Source: Kocuria rosea subsp. polaris
GTDB lineage: Bacteria > Actinomycetota > Actinomycetes > Actinomycetales > Micrococcaceae
Assembly: GCA_023896275.1 (NCBI GenBank)
Contig: MLDA01000015.1
Location: 45,584-109,583, forward strand
DNA length: 64,000 bases
Direction: 5' to 3'
Part shown: piece by piece, positions 51,084-61,943 of the stretch
Numbering within the stretch: the first letter of the stretch is position 1
How the letters are laid out: the number at the start of each line of letters is the position of its first letter
The notes under the pieces: generated by a model
What the model saw: the letters and a program-made list of their open reading frames with translations, nothing else
Told to the model about the DNA's origin: nothing
Databases searched by the model: none
Translations under genes and position numbers: made by a program

Positions 51084-53018
51084 TCAGGGCAGCGGGACCC
51101 CGGGCAGAATCCAGACGGCAGCGTCAGCGCCGGCCGCACCGCGGAAGGTGAGGGCCCCGTCGTCGCCCGTCGCGAGGCTGATCCCGCCGTGCAGCTGAGC
51201 TTCCCGCCGCCAGCGTTCGACCGGAGTCGCCGAGACGAGGGACCGCGGCAGGGTCAGCTCGAAGTCGTCGCGGGCGGCGACGACGAGCACTGACTGCTCG
51301 GTGTGTTCACGCACGAAGACCAGCGCGTCGCCTGCGGCGTGCAGCCAGCGGATGCCGCCGTCGAGCAACGCGGGGCTGGATTGGCGCAGGACGCCGAGGC
51401 GCCCGTAGATCCCGCGCAGGTCCTCACCCACACGCGCGGGGTCATCCCATGGCATGGGCGTGCGGGAAGCCTCTCCGTTCCACCCCGTCAGGCCGAACTC
51501 GTCGCCCATGAAAACCATCGGGATGCCCGGCATCGTGTACTGCAGCACGACGCCGACAGCCTGGCCGCCCGGCCGCATGAGGCCGGCGGCGCGCGCGGTG
51601 TCGTGCGTGTCGAGGGCGTTCATGTTGCAGCGCCGCACCGTCCATGGGTAGCCGGAGACGAAGTCGAGATGAGTGGCGAGGAACTCCCGACCGTCGATGC
51701 GGTCCACGACCCCGGGCGGCACTCCGAAGAACCAGTCCTCGCCCGCGGGCGCCGTGTCGCCGGCGAGCCAGTGCCAGAGCGGGCGCGTGAAGTTGGTGTA
51801 GGTCATCGCGCCCTGCCACGTGTCGCCTTGGAAGTCGGCGGCCGCGTCCGACGTCGACTCGGCCAACAGCATCGCGTCGGGCTTGATCTCACGCATCCGG
51901 GCGCGGATCAGGGCGGCGACCTCGTGGTTCAGGTCCTCGGCACCCTGTCGGCCGGTCATGTTGCCGACGTCGATGCGCCAGCCGTCGAGGTCGAAGGGCG
52001 GCCGGAGCCAGCGGGCCACCATCGAGTCGTCGTCGAGGACGAACCGGGAGCGCAAACCCTCCGATTTCCAGTTGAACTTCGGCAGGGAGTCGACGCCGAG
52101 CCACGCAACGTAGGTCTCGTGGGCGTCGTCGAAGTAGTAGTAGTCAGCTTCGGGAGCGTCCGGGTCGGCACGTGCGGCGCGGAACCATTCGTGGGCGTCG
52201 CCGGAGTGATTCGCCGTGAGATCCCCAATGACGCGCAGCCCGCGGGCGTGCGCCGCCTGCACGAGGTCAGCGAGCGCGGCGTCCCCGCCGAGCAGCGGGT
52301 CGACACCGGAGAAGTCGGAGGCGTCGTACCGGTGGTTGGAACGGGCCGGGAACATCGGCGTGAGGTATACGACCGTCGCGCCCAGGCTCTGGATGTGGTC
52401 CAGCTTCTCGAGCACGCCCGGCAGGTCTCCCCCGAAGAACTGGCGCGGGGTCTCTGGTCCCTGACCGATGACCTCCGTGGTGTTCCAGTCGCACGCGATC
52501 GCCCACTCGGGCCTCGGGTGCTGGTCGGCCTGCGCGGATCGCGCGAACCGGTCCGGGAACACCTGATACATCACCGAGCGGTGCACCCAGTCCGGAGTCG
52601 CGGTGGAACGCTCCGGGTCGACGGAGGTCACCCGGAAGTCGTGATCGTCGCGTACGTCCCGGTTGAAGAAGCCGGCTGCGTTGAGCCAGTGATTGCGCCC
52701 GCCCACACGCACGAGCCATCGGTAGGACTGCACGGGGTTGACGATTCTCAGCTCCGCGGCGTACCAGTCCCAGACGACGTCGGCGCCCACCTGCCGCCCC
52801 GCGGGGGCGGAGCACGGCAAGGGGGCTGCGGCGTCGTAGTGTGGTTCGGCGTCGCGCACGCTGCGCAGCCAGACGCCCTCGACCCGCCCGAGGGAGCGCG
52901 GTACGCGCAACCGTACGCCGACGACGTCCCCCAGGCGGGGGAAGGGGTCGGACACGGTCAGCGCGGAGCCGTCATGGTGCGGCCAGCGCGCCACGTCCTC
53001 GGTCAGCTGCTCAACCAC
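51084..53018 (-). CDS. GH13 glycosidase, maltodextrin glucosidase/neopullulanase-like
   Basis: 644 residues. An N-terminal beta domain (about 1-135) precedes the catalytic barrel that starts at RSVMYQVFPDRFA. Region I is DLTANHSG. The nucleophile Asp is in GWRIDVGNM, the acid Glu in MLLAESTSDA, and the third Asp in ALDTHDTAR. The N-terminal domain and VFPDRFA opening match cyclomaltodextrinase/neopullulanase/MalZ-type enzymes that split maltodextrins in the cytoplasm. No signal peptide. It is the last gene in a leftward operon malE-malF-malG-GH13. Confidence 0.92.
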   Translation of the reverse strand: MVEQLTEDVARWPHHDGSALTVSDPFPRLGDVVGVRLRVPRSLGRVEGVWLRSVRDAEPHYDAAAPLPCSAPAGRQVGADVVWDWYAAELRIVNPVQSYRWLVRVGGRNHWLNAAGFFNRDVRDDHDFRVTSVDPERSTATPDWVHRSVMYQVFPDRFARSAQADQHPRPEWAIACDWNTTEVIGQGPETPRQFFGGDLPGVLEKLDHIQSLGATVVYLTPMFPARSNHRYDASDFSGVDPLLGGDAALADLVQAAHARGLRVIGDLTANHSGDAHEWFRAARADPDAPEADYYYFDDAHETYVAWLGVDSLPKFNWKSEGLRSRFVLDDDSMVARWLRPPFDLDGWRIDVGNMTGRQGAEDLNHEVAALIRARMREIKPDAMLLAESTSDAAADFQGDTWQGAMTYTNFTRPLWHWLAGDTAPAGEDWFFGVPPGVVDRIDGREFLATHLDFVSGYPWTVRRCNMNALDTHDTARAAGLMRPGGQAVGVVLQYTMPGIPMVFMGDEFGLTGWNGEASRTPMPWDDPARVGEDLRGIYGRLGVLRQSSPALLDGGIRWLHAAGDALVFVREHTEQSVLVVAARDDFELTLPRSLVSATPVERWRREAQLHGGISLATGDDGALTFRGAAGADAAVWILPGVPLP

Positions 53019-53045
53019 GGGGTATCTCCGTTCGTTCTGAGGCCG

Positions 53046-53966
53046 TTACCCCTTCACACTGCCAGCAGTGAGGCCGGATGTGATGTATTTCTGCAGGAAT
53101 AAGAAGAGCGCCATCACCGGCACGGCCGCCAGCACAGCGCCGGCGGCGAAGACGCCCCAGTTCTCACTGCGCTGCTGGGCGACGTAGGAGTACAGGCCGA
53201 CGGCGAGCGTCTGCGAGTCCGGGTCGGTGAGGACGACGGACGCGATGACGAACTCGCTCGAGATCCCGATGAACGCAAGCAGGCCGACGACCGCGAGGAT
53301 CGGCGTCACGAGCGGCATGATGATTCGGAAGAACACCTGTGCGTGAGAGGCGCCGTCGATGCGGGCTGACTCGTCCAGGGACTTCGGTACCGTATTGAAG
53401 AAGCCGTACATGAGGTAGGTGTTCACGCCGAGCGCGCCACCCAGGTAGACCATGATCAGGCCCAGGGAACTGCCAAGCCCCACCGCCGGGATGATGTCGC
53501 CGATGTAGTTCAGCAGCAGGAAGATCGCGACGACGGCCAACAGCTGCGGGAACATCTGCAGCAGCAGCAGTGCGAGCAGACTGAAGCGGCGGCCGGCGAA
53601 GCGCATGCGCGAGAACGCATACGCGGCCAGCGCCCCGAGGAAGACGGTCGCCGCGCTCGTGACGACGCCGATGACGAGCGTGTTGACGAACCACTTGCCG
53701 AACGGGCGCTGCTCGTTGGAGAAGAGGTCGACGAAGTTCTGCAGGCCGATGTTCGTAAACAGGGTCGTGGAACCCGCCATGGTCCCGGTCGGGTTCAGCG
53801 CCGCAGAGAGCACGTACAGCAGTGGGAAGATCGAGAACAGGGTGGCCGCGATTGCAACAGCGTGCCGCCAGCCCTTCTCGCGGAACCACCGAGCGAAGCT
53901 CATCCGGGGCTGGGGAATCGCAGCGAACGTCGTGGCGCCGGATGGTGGGTTATTCTGCGTGCGCAT
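53046..53966 (-). CDS. malG: Maltodextrin ABC transporter permease MalG
   Basis: 306 residues from ATG at 53966. A 35-residue cytoplasmic tail, six helices and the EAA loop (SLDESARIDGASHAQVFFRI). The C-terminal LQKYITSGLTAGSVKG is a standard MalG ending. It starts on the last base of the malF stop codon, so translation is coupled. It partners MalF; the ATPase is probably the MsiK-type protein encoded at 49983. Confidence 0.94.
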   Translation of the reverse strand: MRTQNNPPSGATTFAAIPQPRMSFARWFREKGWRHAVAIAATLFSIFPLLYVLSAALNPTGTMAGSTTLFTNIGLQNFVDLFSNEQRPFGKWFVNTLVIGVVTSAATVFLGALAAYAFSRMRFAGRRFSLLALLLLQMFPQLLAVVAIFLLLNYIGDIIPAVGLGSSLGLIMVYLGGALGVNTYLMYGFFNTVPKSLDESARIDGASHAQVFFRIIMPLVTPILAVVGLLAFIGISSEFVIASVVLTDPDSQTLAVGLYSYVAQQRSENWGVFAAGAVLAAVPVMALFLFLQKYITSGLTAGSVKG

Positions 53967-55597
53967 CAGTTGATCTCCTCCAGGGCCTTGGTCTTGCGGA
54001 AACTGACGGCGGAGATCACGCCGACGACGATGAAGATGATGATCGCCAGGGCGCTGGCCAGACCGTAGTCGCGGCCGGCTCCCGTCCCGAACGCGACCTT
54101 GTAGACCATCGTGATCAGGATGTCGGTGTGGCCGATGTCGAACGTCGTGTCGCTGAATCTCGGACCGCCACCCGTGAGCATGTAGATCACGTTGAAGTTG
54201 TTGAAGTTGAACGCGAACGAGGAGATCAACAACGGAGCCAGCGACACGAGCAGCAAGGGGAGCTTGATCGCCCGGAAGATCATCCAGGCGCTTGCCCCAT
54301 CCATGCGGGCGGCCTCTTCGGCCTCCGCGGGCAGCGACTGCAGGGCGCCGGTGCAGACGAGGAACATGTAGGGATAGCCGAGCCACAGGTTGACCAGCAG
54401 CACCGAGACCTTCGAGAGGATCGGGTCAGTCAACCACGGCAGGCTGGCCCCGCCGAGGATCGCGTTGTTGATGAAACCGAACTCCGCATTCATCAGTCCG
54501 GACCACACAAGCCCGGAGAGGAAGGCGGGGAACGCGTACGGCAGGATCATCAGGATCCGATAGAAGCGTTTACCCTTCAGATCCGCCCGGTTGAAAGCGA
54601 TAGCCAGGAACAGGCCGAGCCCGAACGTCGTGATCACGGAAAGGAACGCGAACGCGAATGTCCAGACGACGACCTGGAAGAGGGGGCCGCGCAGGTTGTC
54701 GTCGCCGAAGGCCTTCGCGAAGTTCTCGAAGCCGACGTGGATCTTCCAGCCGGTGCCGAGTTCGCTGCCGTCATCGGCGCGGAAGGTTCCCTCGCCGGAG
54801 TCGGTATAAACGACGCCGGTGCTGACGTTGGTGAAGGTGTCGGCCGACTCGTCGTAAGTCAACCGCGGCTTGAAGACGTAGGCGGTGGAACCGTCCTGCG
54901 TCTGCAGGGTGCCGTCGTCGAGGTTGTCCGTCAGCGGAACGACGAGGCTCGAGACCTCGCCCTGACGGCCGAGGATGTCGCCGAACTGCAGGGTGGTGTA
55001 CCCGTCCAGACCAATGGCCTTTCCGGTCGCGTCCAGTTGAGCCGACTGCACGGGCTCGAGCGGCTGCTCTGCCCCGCCCAAGCCGACCGCGCCGGACGGG
55101 TCCGTGACCAGAAGAAGCAGCTCGTCACCGTCCTCGACAACGGTCGCTGCGTATTGCGGTGAATCCGGGACCCGCTCCAGCGCCGAGAGCTGGATCGAGT
55201 TGATCGCGTCTTCCTTGGTGGAGTTGTGGCCGTCGCCGTAGTTCGTGAACGCGATGTAGGTCGAGAAGAACATCACGAACACCTGGAACACCAAGAGGAA
55301 GAGGACGCCGGGCGCCAGATACTTGGCCGGAAGCCCGTCCTTGCGCAGGTAGATCCAGTTGATGCCCACCGTCACGATGAGGCTGACCGCAAAGACCAGC
55401 CACTCCTCGCTCACAGCGAGCTGGAAGAGCGCGTAGGCCGCAACGGCGTCTACGATGCCCAGCAGGATGATCTTGGCGAGGATTCCCAGGAGGGAGTCCG
55501 GGCCGGAGGGCAGACGCCGCTTGCCCCCGCGCGGGGCGCCATGGGCGCCCCGCGCGGGTGTGGCCGCGCCTCGGGTCGAGGTTGATTCACCGCTCAC
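53966..55597 (-). CDS. malF: Maltodextrin ABC transporter permease MalF
   Basis: 543 residues, long because of a large extracytoplasmic loop of about 170 residues between early helices (FTNYGDGHNSTKEDAINSI to VGFENFAKAFG), as in enteric MalF. Eight hydrophobic segments, with the EAA loop (AEAEEAARMDGASAWMIFRA) near residue 440. Loops of this type touch the binding protein. It forms the channel with MalG. It begins 9 bp past the malE stop codon. Confidence 0.94.
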   Translation of the reverse strand: MSGESTSTRGAATPARGAHGAPRGGKRRLPSGPDSLLGILAKIILLGIVDAVAAYALFQLAVSEEWLVFAVSLIVTVGINWIYLRKDGLPAKYLAPGVLFLLVFQVFVMFFSTYIAFTNYGDGHNSTKEDAINSIQLSALERVPDSPQYAATVVEDGDELLLLVTDPSGAVGLGGAEQPLEPVQSAQLDATGKAIGLDGYTTLQFGDILGRQGEVSSLVVPLTDNLDDGTLQTQDGSTAYVFKPRLTYDESADTFTNVSTGVVYTDSGEGTFRADDGSELGTGWKIHVGFENFAKAFGDDNLRGPLFQVVVWTFAFAFLSVITTFGLGLFLAIAFNRADLKGKRFYRILMILPYAFPAFLSGLVWSGLMNAEFGFINNAILGGASLPWLTDPILSKVSVLLVNLWLGYPYMFLVCTGALQSLPAEAEEAARMDGASAWMIFRAIKLPLLLVSLAPLLISSFAFNFNNFNVIYMLTGGGPRFSDTTFDIGHTDILITMVYKVAFGTGAGRDYGLASALAIIIFIVVGVISAVSFRKTKALEEIN

Positions 55598-55606
55598 GCT
55601 TTATAC

Positions 55607-56893
55607 CTAGCCGTTGAACTTTGCTTCGATATTCTCGGACATCTTGGTCCACGCCGCGGCCGGGTCCGACTCGTTGCCCTTGATCAGGCTGAGTTCGGTG
55701 GCACCCCAGTCGGCCCAGACGGCCTGCATCTCAGGAGCTGCCGGCATCGGGACGCCCTCGGCGCCGATCTCGCCGAAAGCCTTGATGACCTCGTCGTCGG
55801 CGGCCTTCTCGAAGGAGGCCAAGAGCGCCGGCGGGCGTCCGCCCTGGTCGAACAGCGCGTCCTGCGCCGCCTCGGTGCTCAGATAGTTGACGACGAACTC
55901 GTTCGCGGCCAGCTCGTTCTTCGTGTACGAGGAGACCAGGAAGCCGTTCACGCCGACGAAGGGCTGCGCCGCCTCGCCGCCGGCGGAGGGCAGCGCGTCG
56001 ACCGAGAACTCGATGCCGGCTTCCTCGATCGCCGGGACGTTCCACGGGCCGGTCAGGAAGTAGGGCGACTCGCCGGCCAGGAACTTCTCCTTGGCGATGT
56101 CACCGGTGATGTTGGAGTTGAACACACGCGTGCCCTTGTCGCCGTTGTCGGCGAGGAACTGCGCGAACTCCTTGCCGCCGTCGTTGTTCATGCCCAGCTG
56201 GCTGACGTCGTAGGATCCGTCCTCGCCTTGTTCGAAGACGGGGGCGCCGAACGAGGTCTGCAGCGGGTAGGCGTGGTAGGGGTCGGCCTGCTTCGGGTCG
56301 AGGCCGAGCAGGAACGGGTACTCCGCGTCGCCGGCGTCGACGACGCCCTGCCCAGCGGCGACGACGTCGTCGAAGGACTCGTGGGCCTCTCCGACGAGCT
56401 CCGTGTTGCGCACGAGGGCGACGTTTTCAGTGGCATACGGGACGCCGTAGACCTGGCCGTCGTAGGTCATCGCCTGCACGGACGACTCGGCGAACTCTGC
56501 GCTCTTGTCGCCCAACTGGATCGGCGCGACGACGCCGTTCTGTACCAGCGTGCCCAGCCAGTCATGCGGGGCGACGAGCACGTCCGGGCCCTTGCCCGAT
56601 GGCGCCTGCGTGATGAAATCGTCGCGCACCGCGGCGAAGTCCTTCACGACCAGATCGACCTTGATGCCCTTGTCCGCCTCGAACTTGTCGGCGATCTCCT
56701 TCAGGGCCGGCGAGCGCTCGGCGTCGGTCCACATCGTGATGGTGGCCGATGCCCCGCCATCTGCGGGAGCACTGGAGGCGGCGGTTTCGGTTGAGCCGCC
56801 TCCGCACGCGGCGAGCGCGATGGCGGCGGATGCGCCAACAGCGCTGAGGGTGAAAGCTCGGCGCGTGGCGCCGGATCGGATCTGCACCGTCAT
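55607..56893 (-). CDS. malE: Maltodextrin-binding lipoprotein MalE
   Basis: 428 residues from ATG at 56893. The signal peptide has RR near the start and lipobox ALAAC, with lipidated Cys30. A family-1 solute-binding fold follows: TIT-MWTDAERSPALKEIAD, KGPDVLVAPHDWLG, FLTGPWNVPAIEEAG and FVGVNGFLVSSYTKN all occur in MalE proteins. It binds maltose or maltodextrin outside the membrane. First gene of the operon; LacI-type operators lie upstream. Confidence 0.94.
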   Translation of the reverse strand: MTVQIRSGATRRAFTLSAVGASAAIALAACGGGSTETAASSAPADGGASATITMWTDAERSPALKEIADKFEADKGIKVDLVVKDFAAVRDDFITQAPSGKGPDVLVAPHDWLGTLVQNGVVAPIQLGDKSAEFAESSVQAMTYDGQVYGVPYATENVALVRNTELVGEAHESFDDVVAAGQGVVDAGDAEYPFLLGLDPKQADPYHAYPLQTSFGAPVFEQGEDGSYDVSQLGMNNDGGKEFAQFLADNGDKGTRVFNSNITGDIAKEKFLAGESPYFLTGPWNVPAIEEAGIEFSVDALPSAGGEAAQPFVGVNGFLVSSYTKNELAANEFVVNYLSTEAAQDALFDQGGRPPALLASFEKAADDEVIKAFGEIGAEGVPMPAAPEMQAVWADWGATELSLIKGNESDPAAAWTKMSENIEAKFNG

Positions 56894-56968
56894 TGGTGTG
56901 CCTTTCTCGATGGACGTGCCCTGGCGGCTGCAATTGCTCCGTGCCACCCGAGTGATGTACAACACGAG

Positions 56969-56982
56969 TGTAAACGCTTTCA
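56969..56982. promoter_or_regulatory. MalR-type operator on the malE side
   Basis: TGTAAACGCTTTCA fits the LacI/MalR pattern TGnAAnCGnTTnCA. It is 76 bp before the malE start. Confidence 0.8.
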
Positions 56983-57033
56983 TGACGCCCGTCCACCCCG
57001 CGAGTATTCCTCATAAATTAGCTCAGATACGCC

Positions 57034-57047
57034 TGTAAGCGCTTCCA
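57034..57047. promoter_or_regulatory. MalR-type operator on the glucosidase side
   Basis: TGTAAGCGCTTCCA, a second match to the same pattern, 32 bp before the divergent glucosidase gene. The two sites are 51 bp apart, so one regulator can hold both promoters. Confidence 0.8.
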
Positions 57048-57078
57048 GATTTGCCAGTCGATGGGTAGGATGATCCAC

Positions 57079-58824
57079 ATGTCGCAGCCAGCAACGCAAC
57101 TGAGCGCCGAGCGCCTTGTCCACGTCCCGTCCGCCGGTGACGAATGGTGGCGCCGTTCCGTGATCTACCAGGTATACCCGCGCTCGTTTCGCGATACGAC
57201 CGGAGACGGCATGGGTGACCTGCCAGGGATCACCCGCGAACTGCACCACATCGCCTCCCTCGGCGTGGACGCCGTCTGGCTCTCCCCGTTCTGCACCTCC
57301 CCCCAGAAGGACGCTGGCTACGATGTCTCCGACTACTGCGACGTCGACCCGATGTTCGGCACGCTCGATGACTTCGATGACCTCGTCGCCGAAGCCGGCA
57401 GGCACGGCCTGAAGATCATCGTCGACCTGGTCCCGAACCACTGCTCGGACGCGCACCCGCTCTTCCAGGCCGCGCTCGCGGCCGGCCCGGGCTCACCCGA
57501 GCGCGAGCTCTTCCACTTCCGCGACGGGCGCGGCCCAGACGGAAACGAGCCTCCGAACAACTGGCAGTCGCACTTCGGCGGCCCGGCCTGGACCCGCACC
57601 ACGGACGACGACGGCGCCCCCGGACAGTGGTACCTGCACCTTTTCGATTCTTCGCAGCCGGACTTCAATTGGGACAGCGACGCGGTGCGCGCCGAATTCG
57701 AGCGCATCCTGCGTTTCTGGTTGGATCGCGGTGCCGGCGGCTTCCGCGTCGACGTCGCCCACGCCCTGATCAAGGAATCCGGGCTGCCGGACTGGGGCGG
57801 CCGCCCCGACGGCCGGTCGACCGAAGGCTTCCCGTTCTCCGATGCACCCATGTTCGGTCGCGCCGCCGTCCACGACGTCTTCCGCAGCTGGCGCCAGCTC
57901 GTCGAGGAGTACGACGGCGACCGCATCCTCTGCGGCGAAGCCAACGCGCACCCCGTCGAGACCATGGCCGACTGGGTGCGCTCGGACGAGATGCACCAGA
58001 CGTTCAATTTCGACTACCTCGGCGCAGCCTGGGGTGCCGCGTCGTTCCGGGCCGTCGTCGAACGCTCACTCGCAGCTTTCGATGCCGTTGGCGCGCCGAC
58101 CACGTGGGTCCTCTCGAACCACGACATCACCCGCCACTCGACGCGCTTCGGCCTCGGCATGACCGGACGCGTCAACGAAGGCGGAAAGCTCTCAGACCTC
58201 GTGGTCGACGAGGACCTCGGCCTACGCCGGGCCCGCGCCGCGTCCCTGTTCACGCTCGCGCTGCCCGGCGGCGTCTACCTCTATCAGGGGGAGGAGCTCG
58301 GCCTTCCCGACTTCCTCGACCTGCCCGACGAGTTCCGCCAGGACCCCACCTTCTTCCGCACTAAGGGCGAGCGCGTCGGACGCGACGGCTGCCGCGTCCC
58401 GCTCCCCTGGGTCGCCGGCGCTCCGGGACTCGGCTTCAGCACCGAACCAGCCAGTTCCGGGAACGACGACGCGGCACCCACGTCCAATGCCTGGCTGCCG
58501 CAACCAAGCCATTGGGACCGGTACGCGCGGGACGCGCAGTCCGGCAACCCCGATTCGACCCTCGAGCTCTACCGGCGGGCCCTGGCGATCCGCGCCGAGC
58601 GTGGCCTCGGCCTCGGCGGCCTCGCCTGGCTCGACACCAGCTCGGGCGGGACCGACGACGTGGCCGCCTACCGGAACGGGCGCACCGTCGTCGTGCTCAA
58701 CAGCGGCGACGTGCCGGCCGATCTGCCGGCCGGCTCCGTCCTCCTGGAGAGCACCCCCGGAGCGATCGATGCCCACGGGCGGCTCGTACCGGACGCCGCC
58801 GTCTGGCTGGACGTGGAACACTAG
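57079..58824 (+). CDS. GH13 alpha-glucosidase (oligo-1,6-glucosidase type)
   Basis: 581 residues from ATG at 57079, preceded by AGGA at a good distance; the in-frame ATG at 57061 has no ribosome site. WWRRSVIYQVYPRSFRDTTG and LVPNHCSD open the barrel. The nucleophile Asp is in GFRVDVAHA, the acid Glu in RILCGEANA, and the third Asp in SNHDITRHS. LYQGEELGLP is typical of the GH13 oligo-1,6-glucosidase group. It splits glucose from maltodextrin ends in the cytoplasm. Divergent from malE and followed after 6 bp by the LacI regulator. Confidence 0.93.
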   Translation: MSQPATQLSAERLVHVPSAGDEWWRRSVIYQVYPRSFRDTTGDGMGDLPGITRELHHIASLGVDAVWLSPFCTSPQKDAGYDVSDYCDVDPMFGTLDDFDDLVAEAGRHGLKIIVDLVPNHCSDAHPLFQAALAAGPGSPERELFHFRDGRGPDGNEPPNNWQSHFGGPAWTRTTDDDGAPGQWYLHLFDSSQPDFNWDSDAVRAEFERILRFWLDRGAGGFRVDVAHALIKESGLPDWGGRPDGRSTEGFPFSDAPMFGRAAVHDVFRSWRQLVEEYDGDRILCGEANAHPVETMADWVRSDEMHQTFNFDYLGAAWGAASFRAVVERSLAAFDAVGAPTTWVLSNHDITRHSTRFGLGMTGRVNEGGKLSDLVVDEDLGLRRARAASLFTLALPGGVYLYQGEELGLPDFLDLPDEFRQDPTFFRTKGERVGRDGCRVPLPWVAGAPGLGFSTEPASSGNDDAAPTSNAWLPQPSHWDRYARDAQSGNPDSTLELYRRALAIRAERGLGLGGLAWLDTSSGGTDDVAAYRNGRTVVVLNSGDVPADLPAGSVLLESTPGAIDAHGRLVPDAAVWLDVEH

Positions 58825-58830
58825 AACGCG

Positions 58831-59847
58831 ATGGCAGGGATCAAGGACGTAGCACAGAGCGCGGGCGTATCCGTCGCGACGGTCTCGCGCGCGCTCAGCG
58901 GAAACGGAAAGGTCTCAGCTGCGACGCGGACGAAGGTCCAGCGCGCCGCGGAAGAGCTCGGGTACGTCGTCTCGTTCAACGCGTCCTCCCTCGCTTCAGG
59001 ACGCAGCCGGAACATCGGCGTCGTCGTGCCCACCGTTGGGCGTTGGTATTTCTCGACCGTCCTCGAGGGGGTCACGAACGGGCTCATCGAGGCCGGCTAC
59101 GACCTGACCCTGTACAACACCGGCGGCCAGGACCAGCACCGCCGGTCCGTCTTCGGCGACCTGCTGCTGCGCAAGCGGCTCGATGCCGTGATCACCCTGA
59201 CCCTCAAGCTGCAGCCGCACGAGGTCGACCAACTCGCCTCGGTCGGCAAGCCCGTGGTCGCGATCGGCGGCTTGATCCCCGACATCGACACGATCCGCGT
59301 CGACGACTTCAACATCGCGTCGATGGCAACGGAGCACCTCATCGCCCTCGGACATTCGGAGATCGCCTACCTCGGCGGCAGTGAGGAGTTCGAAGTCGAC
59401 TTCAAGCTCGCCTCCGCCCGCCAGGACGGCTACGAGTACGCACTGGACCAGGCGAATCTGCCCGTGCGCCCCGACTGGCTGCTGCACGCGGACTTCACGA
59501 TCCAGGGCGGCTACCAGAAGGTACGAAACGTCATGTCAGCCCCGCGTCGCCAACCGACGGCCGTGGTCTGCGCATCCGACGAGATGGCGTTCGGCGCGAT
59601 CCTCGCCGCTCGGGATCTGGGTCTGGACGTGCCTGGAGACTTGTCCGTCATCGGCATCGACGGGCACGAACTCGGCGAGCTGTTCGGACTGACCACCATC
59701 GCGCAGGATGCCCGCGGCCAGGGCGCCGCGGCGGTGCGCAAAGTGCTGCAGCTTCTGGGTGAACGCGAGGTGGATCCCGACCCGACCCAGAGCTTCTTCC
59801 CCACCGAGTTCGTCGCCCGGACGTCGACGGCGGCCCCGCGCACCTGA
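58831..59847 (+). CDS. malR: LacI-family regulator of the maltodextrin locus (MalR-like)
   Basis: 338 residues. MAGIKDVAQSAGVSVATVSR is a LacI helix-turn-helix, with hinge NASSLASGRSRNIG, then the sensor domain. It is co-transcribed with the glucosidase. The two operators between malE and the glucosidase gene are its probable targets, which would place its own operon under its control. Maltose or maltodextrin is the likely inducer by context. Confidence 0.92.
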   Translation: MAGIKDVAQSAGVSVATVSRALSGNGKVSAATRTKVQRAAEELGYVVSFNASSLASGRSRNIGVVVPTVGRWYFSTVLEGVTNGLIEAGYDLTLYNTGGQDQHRRSVFGDLLLRKRLDAVITLTLKLQPHEVDQLASVGKPVVAIGGLIPDIDTIRVDDFNIASMATEHLIALGHSEIAYLGGSEEFEVDFKLASARQDGYEYALDQANLPVRPDWLLHADFTIQGGYQKVRNVMSAPRRQPTAVVCASDEMAFGAILAARDLGLDVPGDLSVIGIDGHELGELFGLTTIAQDARGQGAAAVRKVLQLLGEREVDPDPTQSFFPTEFVARTSTAAPRT

Positions 59848-59875
59848 GCGGGTCCGCCGTCGCGCGCGGTCCGCG

Positions 59876-61639
<1,764 letters not shown>

Positions 61640-61734
61640 CTATCGCGTACCGGCAGGGAATCAAAATACGGCGGCGCCCCTCTGGGGCCGTATCCGCCCT
61701 TATCAGGGACGCTCACGGCCGGAGCCGTGACGCA

Positions 61735-61766
61735 GAAAAGGCCGGCTCATCAGAGCCGGCCTTTTC
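61735..61766 (-). terminator. Terminator of tRNA-Pro
   Basis: A 14-bp perfect stem GAAAAGGCCGGCTC (61735-61748 with 61753-61766), with A and T runs inside the arms. It is just past the tRNA-Pro 3' end. Confidence 0.9.
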
Positions 61767-61771
61767 AACCG

Positions 61772-61848
<77 letters not shown>

Positions 61849-61943
61849 GCGTCTCAGCGACCTCAACTACTTTACCGGCTCGGTTCGCAAACACCTAATT
61901 GGAAGAGCTCCACTGGAAGGGTGCAAACGACACGTCCCGATCC

